Shown here piece after piece: positions 33,095 to 42,854 of a stretch of 64,000 bases of DNA (positions within the stretch are counted from its first letter, which is position 1; each line of letters begins with the position of its first letter). The notes under the pieces were generated by a model. It did no database searches and was not told the DNA's origin. It saw nothing but the letters and a program-made list of their open reading frames with translations. The translations under genes were made by a program, and so were the position numbers. This DNA comes from Microbacterium proteolyticum (GTDB lineage Bacteria; Actinomycetota; Actinomycetes; Actinomycetales; Microbacteriaceae). The stretch spans positions 2,542,001 to 2,606,000 of the forward strand of contig NZ_CP121274.1 in the NCBI RefSeq assembly GCF_029639405.1, in the 5' to 3' direction.

Positions 33095-36000
33095 ATGTTC
33101 TCGAAAATCCTGGTCGCCAATCGCGGAGAGATCGCCATCCGCGCGTTCCGCGCCGCCTACGAGGTGGGAGCCCGCACCGTCGCGGTCTACCCCTACGAGG
33201 ATCGCGCGTCGCTGCACCGACTGAAAGCCGACGAGGCGTACCAGATCGGGGAGCGCGGGCACCCGGTGCGCGCCTATCTCGACGTCGATGAGATCATCCG
33301 CGTCGCCCGCGAGTGCGGGGCGGATGCCATCTACCCCGGCTACGGATTCCTGTCGGAGAACCCCGAGCTGGCCGAGAAGGCTGCCGCGCACGGCATCACC
33401 TTCATCGGCCCGCCGGCCGACGTGCTCTCGATGGCCGGCAACAAGGTGACGGCGAAGGAGCACGCCGTCGCCGCCGAAGTGCCGGTGCTGCGCTCGACGC
33501 CGGCCTCCGACGACGTGGACGCGCTCGTCGCCCAGGCGGACGAGATCGGGTTCCCGCTGTTCGCGAAGGCCGTGGCCGGCGGCGGCGGGCGCGGCATGCG
33601 CCGCGTGGAGTCCCTCGGCGAACTCGCTCCGGCCCTGGCCGAGGCGATGCGCGAGGCGCAGAGCGCGTTCGGCGACCCGCGGATGTTCCTCGAGCAGGCC
33701 GTGCAGCGTCCGCGTCACGTCGAGGTGCAGATCTTGGCGGATGCCACGGGCGAGACGGTCCATCTCTTCGAGCGGGACTGCTCGGTGCAGCGCCGTCACC
33801 AGAAGGTGATCGAGATCGCGCCGGCCCCGAACCTCGACGACACCGTGCGCGCAGACCTGCACCGGTACGCCGTCGCGTTCGCGCGCTCGATCGGCTACCA
33901 GAACGCCGGCACCGTGGAGTTCCTGCTCGAGACGGCGGGACCCCGGGCGGGCGAGGTCGTCTTCATCGAGATGAACCCGCGCATCCAGGTCGAGCACACC
34001 GTGACCGAGGAGGTCACGGACGTGGATCTCGTCCAGTCGCAGATGCGCATCGCCGCGGGGCAGACGCTCGCCGACCTCCAGCTCACGCAGGACCAGATCC
34101 GCCTCCGTGGTGCCGCGCTGCAGTGCCGCATCACGACGGAGGACCCGACGCAGGGCTTCCGTCCCGACACGGGCAAGATCACGACCTACCGCTCGCCGGG
34201 CGGCGCCGGTGTGCGCCTGGACGGCGGCACCACCGCGGCGGGGTCGCAGATCAGCCCCCACTTCGACTCCATGCTGTCCAAGCTCACGTGCCGCGGACGC
34301 GACTTCCCGGCCGCGGTCGCCCGCGCCCGTCGCGCGCTCGCGGAGTTCCGCATCCGCGGCGTCTCGACGAACATCCCGTTCCTGCAGGCGGTGCTGGACG
34401 ACCCCGCATTCGTCGCTGGCGACCTGAGCACGTCCTTCATCGACGAGCGCCCCGAGCTGCTCCGCGGCCGCGAATCGAAGGACCGCGGCACGAAGGTGCT
34501 GTCGTGGCTCGTCGACACCACGGTCAACCGTCCCAACGGCGACAACCCGCTCTCCGTCGAGCCGGGCAGCAAGCTCCCCGTCATCGATCTCGCCGCCCCG
34601 GCTCCCGCCGGCTCGCGTCAGCGCCTCCAGGAGCTGGGTCCCGCGGGCTTCGCGCGGGCGCTGCGCGAGCAGACCGCCCTCGCCGTCACCGAGACGACGT
34701 TCCGCGACGCGCACCAGTCGCTCCTCGCGACGCGCGTGCGCACGCGCGACCTCGCGCGGGTCGCCCCCTACGTGGCCCGGCTCACCCCGCAGCTGCTGTC
34801 CGTGGAGGCGTGGGGTGGGGCGACCTACGACGTCGCCCTCCGTTTCCTCGGCGAAGACCCGTGGGAACGTCTCGACGTGCTCCGTCAGGCTCTGCCGAAC
34901 GTGGCCATCCAGATGCTCCTGCGCGGACGCAACACCGTCGGCTACACCCCGTACCCGACGGAGGTGACGGACGCGTTCGTCGCCGAGGCCGCGGCATCCG
35001 GGATCGACATCTTCCGGATCTTCGACGCGCTCAACGACGTCTCGCAGATGCGTCCCGCAATCGACGCGGTCCTGGCCACCGGCACCGCCGTCACCGAGGT
35101 CGCCGTCTGCTACACCGGCGACCTGCTCGACCCGGGCGAAGACCTCTACACGCTCGACTACTACCTGCGCCTGGCCGAGCAGATCGTCGAGGCGGGTGCG
35201 CACATCCTCGCGGTCAAGGACATGGCGGGTCTCCTGCGTCCTGCGGCGGCGGCCCGCCTGGTGACGGCTCTGCGCGAGCGGTTCGACGTGCCCGTGCACG
35301 TCCACACGCACGACACCGCCGGCGGTCAGCTCGCGACCCTGCTGGCCGCCTCGGCGGCGGGGGCGGATGCCGTGGACGCCGCGGCCGCGCCCATGTCGGG
35401 CACCACGAGTCAGCCGTCCCTGTCGGCTCTCGTCGCCGCTCTCGCGCACACCGAGCGCGACACCGGTCTCGATCTCGCCGCGGTGTCCGACCTCGAGCCG
35501 TACTGGGAGGCGGTGCGCCACCTGTACCGCCCGTTCGAATCGGGTCTGCCCGGCCCCACCGGTCGCGTGTACCACCACGAGATCCCGGGCGGGCAGCTCT
35601 CGAACCTTCGGCAGCAGGCCATCGCGCTCGGTCTCGCCGACGACTTCGAGCTCATCGAGGACATGTACGCGGCGGCGAACCGCATCCTCGGTCGCGTCCC
35701 GAAGGTCACCCCCTCGTCCAAGGTCGTGGGCGACCTCGCGCTTCACCTGGCCGCGGTGAAGGCCGACCCGGACGACTTCGAGCGCAACCCGGAGAAGTAC
35801 GACGTCCCCGATTCGGTGGTGTCGTTCATGGCGGGCGAGCTGGGCGACCTTCCCGGCGGCTGGCCCGAGCCATTCCGCTCGAAGGTGCTCGCCGGTCGCG
35901 ACGTGAAGCCCGGTGTCACACCGCTCACGCCCGAGGACACCGCGGCCCTCGCCGGCGACGCGGCGACGCGACGCGCCCGCCTGAACGCGCTGCTGTTCCC

Positions 36001-36502
36001 CGCTCCGACCCGCACGTTCCTCGAGACGCGGGCGGCGTACGGCGACCTCAGCGTGCTCGACACGGCCGACTACCTCTACGGCCTCCGTGCCGGCGAGGAG
36101 CACACGGTCGAGATCGAGCGCGGCGTGCAGTTGTTCGTCGGTCTCGAAGCCATCGGCGACGCGGACGACAAGGGCATGCGCACCGTCATGACCACCCTGA
36201 ACGGCCAGCTGCGGCCGGTGTTCGTGCGGGACCGCTCGATCGACGTGCAGGCGCGCCAGGCCGAGAAGGCCGACACGTCCAAGCCCGGCCAGGTGGCCGC
36301 CCCGTTCTCCGGTGTGGTCACCCTGAAGGCCGCCGCGGGCGACCGTGTCGCCGCCGGGCAGGCGGTCGCCTCGATCGAGGCCATGAAGATGGAGGCGGCG
36401 ATCACGAGCCCGGTCGACGGCGTCGTCGAGCGACTCACGGTCGCGCCCACGCAGCAGGTGGAAGCGGGCGACCTTTTGCTCGTCGTCCGTCCCTCGCAGT
36501 AG
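33095..36502 (+). CDS. pyc: Pyruvate carboxylase
   Basis: This 1135-residue biotin enzyme carboxylates pyruvate to oxaloacetate. Order of domains: biotin carboxylase (about 1-450: 'KILVANRGEIAIRAFRAA', ATP-grasp loop 'AVAGGGGRGMRRV', 'FIEMNPRIQVEHTVTEEV'); carboxyltransferase TIM barrel (about 530-810: 'TETTFRDAHQSLLATRVRT', 'AVKDMAGLL', 'VHVHTHDTAGG'); allosteric/PYC_OADA region; and biotinyl domain with 'IEAMKMEAA', biotinyl-lysine at about 1098. It is full length with all motifs. ATG 33095 begins the BC domain. It is an anaplerotic enzyme transcribed away from the ParA-like gene. Confidence 0.97.
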   Translation: MFSKILVANRGEIAIRAFRAAYEVGARTVAVYPYEDRASLHRLKADEAYQIGERGHPVRAYLDVDEIIRVARECGADAIYPGYGFLSENPELAEKAAAHGITFIGPPADVLSMAGNKVTAKEHAVAAEVPVLRSTPASDDVDALVAQADEIGFPLFAKAVAGGGGRGMRRVESLGELAPALAEAMREAQSAFGDPRMFLEQAVQRPRHVEVQILADATGETVHLFERDCSVQRRHQKVIEIAPAPNLDDTVRADLHRYAVAFARSIGYQNAGTVEFLLETAGPRAGEVVFIEMNPRIQVEHTVTEEVTDVDLVQSQMRIAAGQTLADLQLTQDQIRLRGAALQCRITTEDPTQGFRPDTGKITTYRSPGGAGVRLDGGTTAAGSQISPHFDSMLSKLTCRGRDFPAAVARARRALAEFRIRGVSTNIPFLQAVLDDPAFVAGDLSTSFIDERPELLRGRESKDRGTKVLSWLVDTTVNRPNGDNPLSVEPGSKLPVIDLAAPAPAGSRQRLQELGPAGFARALREQTALAVTETTFRDAHQSLLATRVRTRDLARVAPYVARLTPQLLSVEAWGGATYDVALRFLGEDPWERLDVLRQALPNVAIQMLLRGRNTVGYTPYPTEVTDAFVAEAAASGIDIFRIFDALNDVSQMRPAIDAVLATGTAVTEVAVCYTGDLLDPGEDLYTLDYYLRLAEQIVEAGAHILAVKDMAGLLRPAAAARLVTALRERFDVPVHVHTHDTAGGQLATLLAASAAGADAVDAAAAPMSGTTSQPSLSALVAALAHTERDTGLDLAAVSDLEPYWEAVRHLYRPFESGLPGPTGRVYHHEIPGGQLSNLRQQAIALGLADDFELIEDMYAAANRILGRVPKVTPSSKVVGDLALHLAAVKADPDDFERNPEKYDVPDSVVSFMAGELGDLPGGWPEPFRSKVLAGRDVKPGVTPLTPEDTAALAGDAATRRARLNALLFPAPTRTFLETRAAYGDLSVLDTADYLYGLRAGEEHTVEIERGVQLFVGLEAIGDADDKGMRTVMTTLNGQLRPVFVRDRSIDVQARQAEKADTSKPGQVAAPFSGVVTLKAAAGDRVAAGQAVASIEAMKMEAAITSPVDGVVERLTVAPTQQVEAGDLLLVVRPSQ

Positions 36503-36508
36503 CCTGAA

Positions 36509-36538
36509 AGGGGGCGCTGTTCGCGCCCTCTTTTTCTT
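36509..36538 (+). terminator. Terminator/attenuator hairpin after pyc
   Basis: GGGGCGC pairs with GCGCCCTC around TGTTC and is followed by TTTTTCTTT, a standard intrinsic terminator. It ends only about 3 bases before the GGAGA ribosome binding site of the next gene, so any read-through or promoter for that gene must overlap it. Confidence 0.8.
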
Positions 36539-36549
36539 TGGAGACGGCA

Positions 36550-38655
36550 GTGACCCCCGACCGCACCGACGAGACCCCCGACGACGGCGCCGAACACGGT
36601 GTCCTCGACGACAGCGGAAACCTCGACACCACCAGCATCAGCATCCTCGGCGAGCACATCGCACAGGTCAACGTCGACCTCCCGGTGTCCGACGACGACG
36701 ACGTCGACGACGACGTCGTCGAGGACGAGATGCCGGTCATCGACCCCGAGTCCCGCGCCTTCGAGGTCGTCGGCATCGTGCATGTGCCCGACGCCGACGA
36801 GCTCCCGCTTCTCACGCACGTTCCCGACCCCGAGGTCGCCGCCCCCGCAGATGACTCGGAGCTCGGGGAACCGCCGACCGGCGACATCGTCCTCGAGCCG
36901 CACGAGGGCCCCGCGGACGACGCCGAGGTCCACGAGGCCGAGATCGTCCACGATGACGACGTCGCAGCCGAGGACGAAGCCTCGGTCGAGCCTCTCCCCG
37001 TGCGCGCGGAGGCGGATGCCGAGGCCGAGGACGCCTCGGGCGTCACGCCGGCGGAGGAGGATGCCGTCGAGGTGCTCTCCGCGGACGGAGTCGACGACGA
37101 CCTCGACGCCGCCGAAGAGGAGCCGATCGCCGCCGAGCCGGAGCCCGCCGTCGCGGACGCGGACGACGCCCCGGAGGTCGCCGCCGTCGACGAACCCCAT
37201 GACCTCGCGGAGGCCGACGACGCCGGAGAGGCGATCGAATCGCCGACCGCGCGCGAGACGGACGCGGGGCGCGAGCAGCAGGCCGAGACCCGTGACGACG
37301 AGCCCGGCGCCTCCGTCGTCGCGGAGCCCGCGACCGAGCCGGAGCCGGCCGCCGAGCCCGTCGCGCTGCACGAGCCGGAGTCGGCGGTGGAGCACGAGAG
37401 CGCCCTCGCCTCGGAGCCGGTCACCGCGGAGCCCGAGCCCGAGCCCGTCGCCGTCGATTCGGAGGCCGCTTCCCCGGCCGCCACCGACGAGGGAGTCGCC
37501 TCCGCGCCGTCCACCGGGCCCGTGCCCCGTACCCGCGCCGAACTGGCCGCCACGGGAGTGATCGGCACCGTTCCCCTCACGCGTCGAGAGGTGCACCAGG
37601 CCGACGAGGCCGCGCGCGTCGGCCGCGTCCACGCCACCGAGCGAGTGCGCACGCCGGGTGCCGACGTCACGCTGGCCTCCAAGCGCCTCGGCGAGATCGA
37701 CGACACGCGCGAGAGCCCCGACCTCCTCACTGCCGACCGTCTCCTCGACCCGCGCCAGATCGCCCGGCCCGAGCCCGAGGGGCTGTGGCAGCAGCTGGTG
37801 TACTCGGTGTCGCGCCACCGCATCAACCTCGGTGACGGCCGTCGCGCCCGTGCCCGCAAGGACCTCGACCGTCGGATCGGCGCGCCGCTGGCGGGCGAGG
37901 CCCGTTTCGTCCCGGTCCTGTCGCGCAAGGGCGGCGTGGGGAAGACCACGGTCACCTCGCTCCTGGGCATGGCCCTCGCCGACGCGCGCGACGACCGTGT
38001 GATCGCCGTGGACGCCAACCCCGACCGCGGTACCCTCGCCGACCGTGTCGGCCGCGCCAACGGCCGTACCGTACGTGATCTCGTGCGCGCCCACGACGAG
38101 GTCGAGGGCTACAGCGACGTGTCGTCGATCGTCGCCCGCGACTCGACGCGTCTGGACGTCCTGGCATCCGATTCCGATCCCCGCGTCTCCGAGGCGTTCA
38201 GCGACGAGGACTACCGCCGGGTCGCCGACGTCGCCGCTCACTACTACTCGATCGTGCTCACGGACACCGGCACGGGAATCGTCCACTCCGTCATGGAGGC
38301 GACGCTCGAACTCGCCGACTCGCTGGTCGTGGTGGCAGGGTTGTCCGTCGACGAGGCCCGCCTCGCCTCCGAGACGCTCACCTGGCTGGAGACCAACGGG
38401 TACGCCGAGCGCGTGCGCGGCGCCGTCGTCGTGCTCAACAACGCCCGACCGGGCGTCCCGCTCGTGCGCGAGAGCGAGCTCGAGGCGCACTTCCGCAGCC
38501 GCGTGCGCGCCGTCATCCGGATGCCGTACGACAGCCATGTCGCCGCCGGGAGCGCGATCGCCTTCCGCGATCTGCAGCCGGCGACGCGGCAGGCCGCGCG
38601 CGAACTCGCCGCTGCCGTGGTGGAGGGACTCCGGACCCCGGCGGCCGTGGCATGA
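36550..38655 (+). CDS. MinD-like ATPase with long acidic disordered N-terminal half (EspI-like)
   Basis: This 701-residue protein has two parts. Residues 1 to about 360 are a low-complexity Asp/Glu/Ala/Pro-rich region, extremely acidic and predicted disordered. Residues 420-700 form a MinD/SIMIBI ATPase: '[30 protein letters not shown]', Walker A '[21 protein letters not shown]', '[18 protein letters not shown]' and '[33 protein letters not shown]'. The layout resembles EspI-type ATPases of type VII secretion loci, but no ESX genes are visible. GTG 36550 follows GGAGA. Its end overlaps the peptide deformylase start (ATGA). Confidence 0.85.
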   Translation: MTPDRTDETPDDGAEHGVLDDSGNLDTTSISILGEHIAQVNVDLPVSDDDDVDDDVVEDEMPVIDPESRAFEVVGIVHVPDADELPLLTHVPDPEVAAPADDSELGEPPTGDIVLEPHEGPADDAEVHEAEIVHDDDVAAEDEASVEPLPVRAEADAEAEDASGVTPAEEDAVEVLSADGVDDDLDAAEEEPIAAEPEPAVADADDAPEVAAVDEPHDLAEADDAGEAIESPTARETDAGREQQAETRDDEPGASVVAEPATEPEPAAEPVALHEPESAVEHESALASEPVTAEPEPEPVAVDSEAASPAATDEGVASAPSTGPVPRTRAELAATGVIGTVPLTRREVHQADEAARVGRVHATERVRTPGADVTLASKRLGEIDDTRESPDLLTADRLLDPRQIARPEPEGLWQQLVYSVSRHRINLGDGRRARARKDLDRRIGAPLAGEARFVPVLSRKGGVGKTTVTSLLGMALADARDDRVIAVDANPDRGTLADRVGRANGRTVRDLVRAHDEVEGYSDVSSIVARDSTRLDVLASDSDPRVSEAFSDEDYRRVADVAAHYYSIVLTDTGTGIVHSVMEATLELADSLVVVAGLSVDEARLASETLTWLETNGYAERVRGAVVVLNNARPGVPLVRESELEAHFRSRVRAVIRMPYDSHVAAGSAIAFRDLQPATRQAARELAAAVVEGLRTPAAVA

Positions 38656-39143
38656 CCGTCCGTCCCATCCGTCTCTTCGGCGACCCCGTCCTGCGCGCGC
38701 CCAGTGCGCCGATCGAGACGATCGACGACGGCATCCGGGCCCTCGTCCGCGACCTGGTCGACACGGTCGAGCCTCCGGGGCGCGCCGGTGTCGCCGCCCC
38801 GCAGATCGGTGTCGGCCTCCGGGCGTTCAGCTACAACATCGACGGCGACATCGGCTACGTGCTGAACCCCGTCCTCGTCGAGACGCGCGGCGAGCCGGAG
38901 CTGGTGGGGGAGGGATGCCTCTCCGTCCCCGGCATCTGGCACGAAGCCCTGCGCTACCCGTGGGCGAAGGTCGTCGGCATCGACCTCGACGGTGACGAGG
39001 TCGTGCTCGAGGGCGAGGGTCTCCTCGCTCAAGCGTTGCAGCACGAAACCGACCACCTGGACGGCAAGCTCTACCTTTCGCGCCTGCCGGCCGAGAGCCG
39101 GCGGGAAGCGATGCGGCAGATCCGCGAGAGCGACTGGTTCTGA
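38652..39143 (+). CDS. def: Peptide deformylase
   Basis: This 163-residue metalloenzyme removes the formyl group from nascent protein N-termini. All three motifs are intact: '[10 protein letters not shown]' (GxGxAAPQ), 'EGCLSVPG' (metal-binding Cys) and '[10 protein letters not shown]' (HExxH). The ATG overlaps the upstream ATPase stop (ATGA), making it the second gene of that transcript. A strong terminator follows. Confidence 0.96.
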   Translation: MTVRPIRLFGDPVLRAPSAPIETIDDGIRALVRDLVDTVEPPGRAGVAAPQIGVGLRAFSYNIDGDIGYVLNPVLVETRGEPELVGEGCLSVPGIWHEALRYPWAKVVGIDLDGDEVVLEGEGLLAQALQHETDHLDGKLYLSRLPAESRREAMRQIRESDWF

Positions 39144-39158
39144 CGCGTCTCCCCGACA

Positions 39159-39199
39159 ACGGAACGGCCCGGCTCCTGTGAGGAGCCGGGCCGTTCCGT
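39159..39199. terminator. Bidirectional terminator between def and the acyl-CoA ligase
   Basis: A perfect 19-bp stem is closed by GTG (39159-39177 with 39181-39199), with TTTCG after the plus-strand arm. It separates the convergent stops at 39143 and 39208. Confidence 0.9.
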
Positions 39200-39207
39200 G
39201 TTTCGCG

Positions 39208-41034
39208 TCAGGGCAGCGAGACGTTCGTGGTGTTGATCGGCACCGCGTAGATGTCTTCGATCGCGTCGGCGAAGTCGGAGACGATGACGTTGCGCTTGAT
39301 GCTCATCTTCGGCGTGAGGTGACCGCTCGCCTCCGTCCACTCCGTGGGGAGGATCGTGAACTTGCGGATCGACTCCGCACGGGAGACCCGCGTGTTCGCC
39401 CGATCGATCGCCCCCTGCACCTCGGCGCGCACCTTCTCGTTCGTCGCCGCGTCGGCGAGCGACAGGTCGGCCGGGAGCCCGTTGTTCGCGAGCCAGGTCG
39501 GCAGCATCTCGGGGTCGAGGGTCACGAGCGCGGAGATGAACGGCTTGTGGTCACCCACGACGACGACCTGACCGACGATCGGGTTGGCGCGGATGGGGTC
39601 CTCGAGCGCGGCGGGGGCGACGTTCTTGCCGCCGGCCGTGACGATGATCTCCTTCTTGCGGCCCGTGATCGAGAGGAAGCCGTCGGCGTCGAACGCGCCG
39701 ATGTCGCCGGTCTTGAACCATTCGCCGTCGAACGCCTCGGCGGTGGCCTCGGGGTTGCGCCAGTATTCGGCGAACACGTTGATGCCGCGCACCTGGATCT
39801 CGCCGTCGTCCGCGAGGCGTACTCCCACGCCCGGCAGGACGGGGCCTACGGTGCCGATCTTCGACTTCGTCGCCAGGTTCACGGTCGCGGGAGCCGTCGT
39901 CTCGGTGAGGCCGTAGCCCTCGAGGATCACCACGCCGAGACTGCGGAAGAAGTGGCCCAGTCGCGGGCCGAGGGGGGCCGAGCCCGAGACGGCGTAGACG
40001 ATGCGCCCGCCCATGGCGGCGCGGAGCTTCGAGTACACCAGCCGGTCGAACAGGGCGAACTTGATCTTCAGCAGGAGGGGGATCGACTTGCCCTGTTGCT
40101 CGCGCTCGGAATGCTCGATGGCCGCCGCAGCGGCGGCGCGGAAGATCTTGCCCTTGCCGCCGGCTTCGGCCTTCTGCTCCGCCGAGTTGTAGACCTTCTC
40201 GAACACGCGCGGAACGGCCAGGAGGAACGTCGGCTGGAAGGATCCGAGCGCGGGGAGCAGCTGCTTGGTGTCGGGCTGGTGGCCCGTCTTCACGCCGGCG
40301 TGCACGTTCAGCAGGGAGATGAAGCGGGCGAACACGTGCGCGGTGGTGATGAACAGCAGAGTGGAGGCGCCGGGCGTCTCGACGACCTCGTGCAGCGCCT
40401 TGGCGGAGTTGCGGGCGAGCTCGACGAAGTTGCCGTGCGTGAGGACGCAGCCCTTCGGGCGACCGGTCGAGCCCGAGGTGTAGATCAGCGTCGCGATGTC
40501 GGAGCTGTTGGCGATCGCGCGGCGGCGGGCGATCTCGGCATCCTCGACGTCTTTCCCGCGCGAGACGAGCGCATCGAGGTCTCCGGCGTGCATTGCCCAC
40601 ACCTCGCGCACCAGCGGGAGGTCGCTGCGCACCTCGTCGAGGCGCTGCGCGTGTTCGGGGGACTCCACGATCGCGGCAGTCGCGCCGGAGTCGGAGAGGA
40701 TCCACGAGATCTGCGTGGGCGAGCTCGTCTCGTACACGGGCACCATGACGGCGCCGGCGTAGAAGAGCGCGAAGTCCACGAGCGTCCAGTCGTAGGTCGT
40801 GCGCGCGATGAACCCCACCTTCTCGCCGGGTTGGATGCCTGCGGCGACGAAACCCTTCGCGAGGGCGACGACCTGATGCTCGAAGTCGCGGGCGGAGACG
40901 TCGCGCCAGCCGGAGCCGTCGGGAACGGCGAACAGCGCCCGGTCGGGCGTCGCCGCCACCCGGTCGGCGAGCAGGTCGGACGCGTTCGCGGACGGGTCGG
41001 CGGGAACGACGGGAGGAAGGTCGAACTGGATCAC
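39208..41034 (-). CDS. Long-chain fatty acid--CoA ligase (FadD15-like AMP-binding enzyme)
   Basis: This 608-residue adenylate-forming enzyme shows the AMP-binding P-loop 'LIYTSGSTGRPKGCVLTH', 'AVSGSAPLGPRLGHFF', the fatty-acid gate/linker 'EGYGLTETTAPATVN', 'WFKTGDIGAFDADGFLSITGRKKEIIVTAGGKNVAP' and a shortened C-terminal domain ending in the catalytic Lys region 'HLTPKMSIKRNVI'. The length fits the FadD15 group, activating fatty acids for lipid metabolism. The start codon at 41034 opens the conserved region and follows an AAAGGAG ribosome binding site. Confidence 0.93.
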   Translation of the reverse strand: MIQFDLPPVVPADPSANASDLLADRVAATPDRALFAVPDGSGWRDVSARDFEHQVVALAKGFVAAGIQPGEKVGFIARTTYDWTLVDFALFYAGAVMVPVYETSSPTQISWILSDSGATAAIVESPEHAQRLDEVRSDLPLVREVWAMHAGDLDALVSRGKDVEDAEIARRRAIANSSDIATLIYTSGSTGRPKGCVLTHGNFVELARNSAKALHEVVETPGASTLLFITTAHVFARFISLLNVHAGVKTGHQPDTKQLLPALGSFQPTFLLAVPRVFEKVYNSAEQKAEAGGKGKIFRAAAAAAIEHSEREQQGKSIPLLLKIKFALFDRLVYSKLRAAMGGRIVYAVSGSAPLGPRLGHFFRSLGVVILEGYGLTETTAPATVNLATKSKIGTVGPVLPGVGVRLADDGEIQVRGINVFAEYWRNPEATAEAFDGEWFKTGDIGAFDADGFLSITGRKKEIIVTAGGKNVAPAALEDPIRANPIVGQVVVVGDHKPFISALVTLDPEMLPTWLANNGLPADLSLADAATNEKVRAEVQGAIDRANTRVSRAESIRKFTILPTEWTEASGHLTPKMSIKRNVIVSDFADAIEDIYAVPINTTNVSLP

Positions 41035-41078
41035 GGCAACTCCTTTGTGTACCGGAAAGAAGGTCGATCGGTCCGACG

Positions 41079-41084
41079 AGTCTA
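41079..41084 (-). promoter_or_regulatory. Probable -10 box (TAGACT, minus strand) of the acyl-CoA ligase gene
   Basis: TAGACT within ACTAGACT on the minus strand lies 44 bases before the start at 41034. The glucokinase promoter facing it uses the same ACTAGACT sequence. Confidence 0.5.
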
Positions 41085-41146
41085 GTCGTACGTCGCCGCC
41101 GCCCCCGGCGGCCCCGGCGGTGTCGGCGCGGTTCCGCGCTGATGAC

Positions 41147-41152
41147 TAGACT
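41147..41152 (+). promoter_or_regulatory. Probable -10 box (TAGACT) of the ROK glucokinase gene
   Basis: TAGACT lies 41 bases upstream of the GTG at 41194 and mirrors the divergent promoter at 41079-41084, including the preceding AC. Confidence 0.5.
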
Positions 41153-41193
41153 GCTGCGGGCCGAGCCGCGGGGCTTGCCGGGAGGGGAGCGCG

Positions 41194-42129
41194 GTGCGCA
41201 ACATCGGTATCGACATCGGCGGCACGAAGATCGCCGGGGGAGTGGTCGACGAGGACGGCACGATCGTCGAGAAGCTCCGGGTGGACACCCCGATCGATCC
41301 CGCCGCGCTCGTGGATGCCGTCGTCGACATGGCCGATCACCTCCGTCGCTCGTACGAGGTGCACGCCATCGGCGTCGCCGCGGCCGGGTTCATCAGCCGC
41401 GACCGCAGCACCGTCATCTACGCCCCGAACATCGACTGGCGCGACGAGCCGTTGCGCGCCCGCCTCGAGGGGCGCCTGGACACGCCGGTGACGATCGAGA
41501 ACGACGCCAACGCCGCCGGGTGGGGCGAGTACCGCTTCGGTGCCGGTCAGGGCGTCCGCGACATGGTCATGCTCACCATGGGCACCGGCGTCGGCGGGGC
41601 CGTCGTCTCCGACGGCGAGCTGTTCCGCGGCGGCCACGGCATCGGCGCCGAGCTCGGCCACCTGCGCTTCGTCCGCGGCGGGCACCCGTGCGGATGCGGG
41701 CAGAACGGATGCCTCGAGCAGTACGCCTCCGGCCGCGCGCTGCAGCGCGAGGCCAACGCGATCGCCGACGAGGGCGGCATCGGAGCGGCACTGGCCGCCG
41801 TCCGTGCGGAGAAGGGGGCGATCCCGGGGCCCGCGGTCTCACGCCTGGTGCTCGCCGGCGACGCCGGTGCGCTCGAGGCGCTGCGGCGCGTGGCGACGGC
41901 CCTCGGCGAGGCGTGCGGTGGTTTCCAGGCGGTCCTCGACCCCGAGCTGTTCGTGATCGGCGGGGGAGTGGCGCAGCTGGGCGCCGATCTGCTCGTGCCG
42001 GTGAAGCTCGCGTACGAGACCTCTCTCCCGGGGTACGGTGAACGTCCGGTGGCGGAATTCACGATCGCGCGGCTGGGCAACGACGCCGGTCTCATCGGGG
42101 TCGCCGACCTCGCCGGGAAGGAGCGCTGA
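41194..42129 (+). CDS. glk: ROK-family glucokinase
   Basis: This 311-residue sugar kinase shows the phosphate-1 motif 'IGIDIGGTKIAGGVVD', the sugar-binding 'IENDANAAGWGEYRFGAG', the phosphate-2 'LTMGTGVGGAVV', the ROK signature with His/Cys zinc ligands 'HPCGCGQNGCLEQYASG' and 'VIGGGVAQLGADLL' near the end. These features identify a catalytically complete ROK glucokinase, feeding glycolysis and mediating glucose signalling in actinobacteria. GTG start preceded by GGAGGGGAG. plsC starts 2 bases after its stop. Confidence 0.92.
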   Translation: MRNIGIDIGGTKIAGGVVDEDGTIVEKLRVDTPIDPAALVDAVVDMADHLRRSYEVHAIGVAAAGFISRDRSTVIYAPNIDWRDEPLRARLEGRLDTPVTIENDANAAGWGEYRFGAGQGVRDMVMLTMGTGVGGAVVSDGELFRGGHGIGAELGHLRFVRGGHPCGCGQNGCLEQYASGRALQREANAIADEGGIGAALAAVRAEKGAIPGPAVSRLVLAGDAGALEALRRVATALGEACGGFQAVLDPELFVIGGGVAQLGADLLVPVKLAYETSLPGYGERPVAEFTIARLGNDAGLIGVADLAGKER

Positions 42130-42131
42130 CG

Positions 42132-42845
42132 ATGTTCTACTGGCTCATGAAGTACGTGGTCATCGGACCGGTCATCAAGGCCGTGTTCCGTCCGTGGATC
42201 GTGGGCCGACGGAACATCCCCGGCGACGGCGCGGCGATCCTCGCCAGCAACCACCTGTCGTTCTCGGACTCGATCTTCCTCCCGCTCATGATCGACCGGC
42301 GCATGGCCTTCCTCGCCAAGAGCGACTACTTCACGGGGCGCGGTCTCAAGGGCTGGGCGACGCGCCTGTTCTTCACGGCCACGGGGCAGCTTCCGATCGA
42401 CCGCTCGGGCGGCAAGGCCTCCGAGGCCTCCCTGAACACGGGCCTCGGCGTCCTCGGCCGCGGCGAGCTCCTCGGGATCTACCCCGAGGGCACCCGCAGC
42501 CCCGACGGCACCCTGTACCGCGGACGCACAGGGATCGCGCGCATGGCGCTCGAAGCGCGCGTGCCCGTCATCCCCGTCGTGATGGTCGACACCGGTGCGG
42601 TCATGCCGATCGGCCAGCGCCTGCCGCGCGTCGGGCGGGTGGGGATCGTCATCGGCGAACCACTCGACTTCTCGCGGTTCGAGGGGATGGAGAGCGATCG
42701 CTACATCCTCCGCTCGGTCACGGACGAGATCATGGTGGCCCTCCAACGGCTCGGCGAGCAGCGGTACGAGGACGTGTACGCCTCCACGGTGAAGGACCGT
42801 CTGGCCAGTGCGCAGGCGGCGAAGGCGCCGTCGGCCCGCCACTAG
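42132..42845 (+). CDS. plsC: 1-acyl-sn-glycerol-3-phosphate acyltransferase (PlsC family)
   Basis: This 237-residue membrane-associated acyltransferase makes phosphatidic acid. The HX4D catalytic motif is 'ASNHLSFSDSIFLP'; 'IYPEGTRSPDGTLYRGRTG' is the substrate phosphate-binding motif and 'VPVIPVVMVDTG' the third. An N-terminal hydrophobic stretch (YWLMKYVVIGPVIKAVF) anchors it. It is cotranscribed with glk. Its stop codon TAG is itself part of the TAGACT -10 box used by aroG. Confidence 0.9.
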   Translation: MFYWLMKYVVIGPVIKAVFRPWIVGRRNIPGDGAAILASNHLSFSDSIFLPLMIDRRMAFLAKSDYFTGRGLKGWATRLFFTATGQLPIDRSGGKASEASLNTGLGVLGRGELLGIYPEGTRSPDGTLYRGRTGIARMALEARVPVIPVVMVDTGAVMPIGQRLPRVGRVGIVIGEPLDFSRFEGMESDRYILRSVTDEIMVALQRLGEQRYEDVYASTVKDRLASAQAAKAPSARH

Positions 42846-42848
42846 ACT
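42843..42848 (+). promoter_or_regulatory. Probable -10 box (TAGACT) of aroG overlapping the plsC stop codon
   Basis: TAGACT begins at the plsC TAG stop and ends 6 bases before the aroG GTG at 42855. The mRNA would be leaderless. Confidence 0.55.
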
Positions 42849-42854
42849 TCAGGG

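Noticed and set aside
33047..36103. A 1018-codon open frame on the strand opposite pyruvate carboxylase, and similar long antisense frames (1365-3044, 7482-9209, 36076-38538, 53433-54974, 59722-62163)
   Set aside because: These are shadow frames caused by high GC at third codon positions. Their translations are Arg/Gly/Pro/Asp-rich noise without domains, and they lie over genes with full sets of catalytic motifs.
36550..38655. MinD-like ATPase considered part of a type VII secretion locus
   Set aside because: No EccA-E, WXG100 or PE/PPE-like genes are nearby. The similarity is limited to the ATPase layout, so it is reported only as EspI-like.
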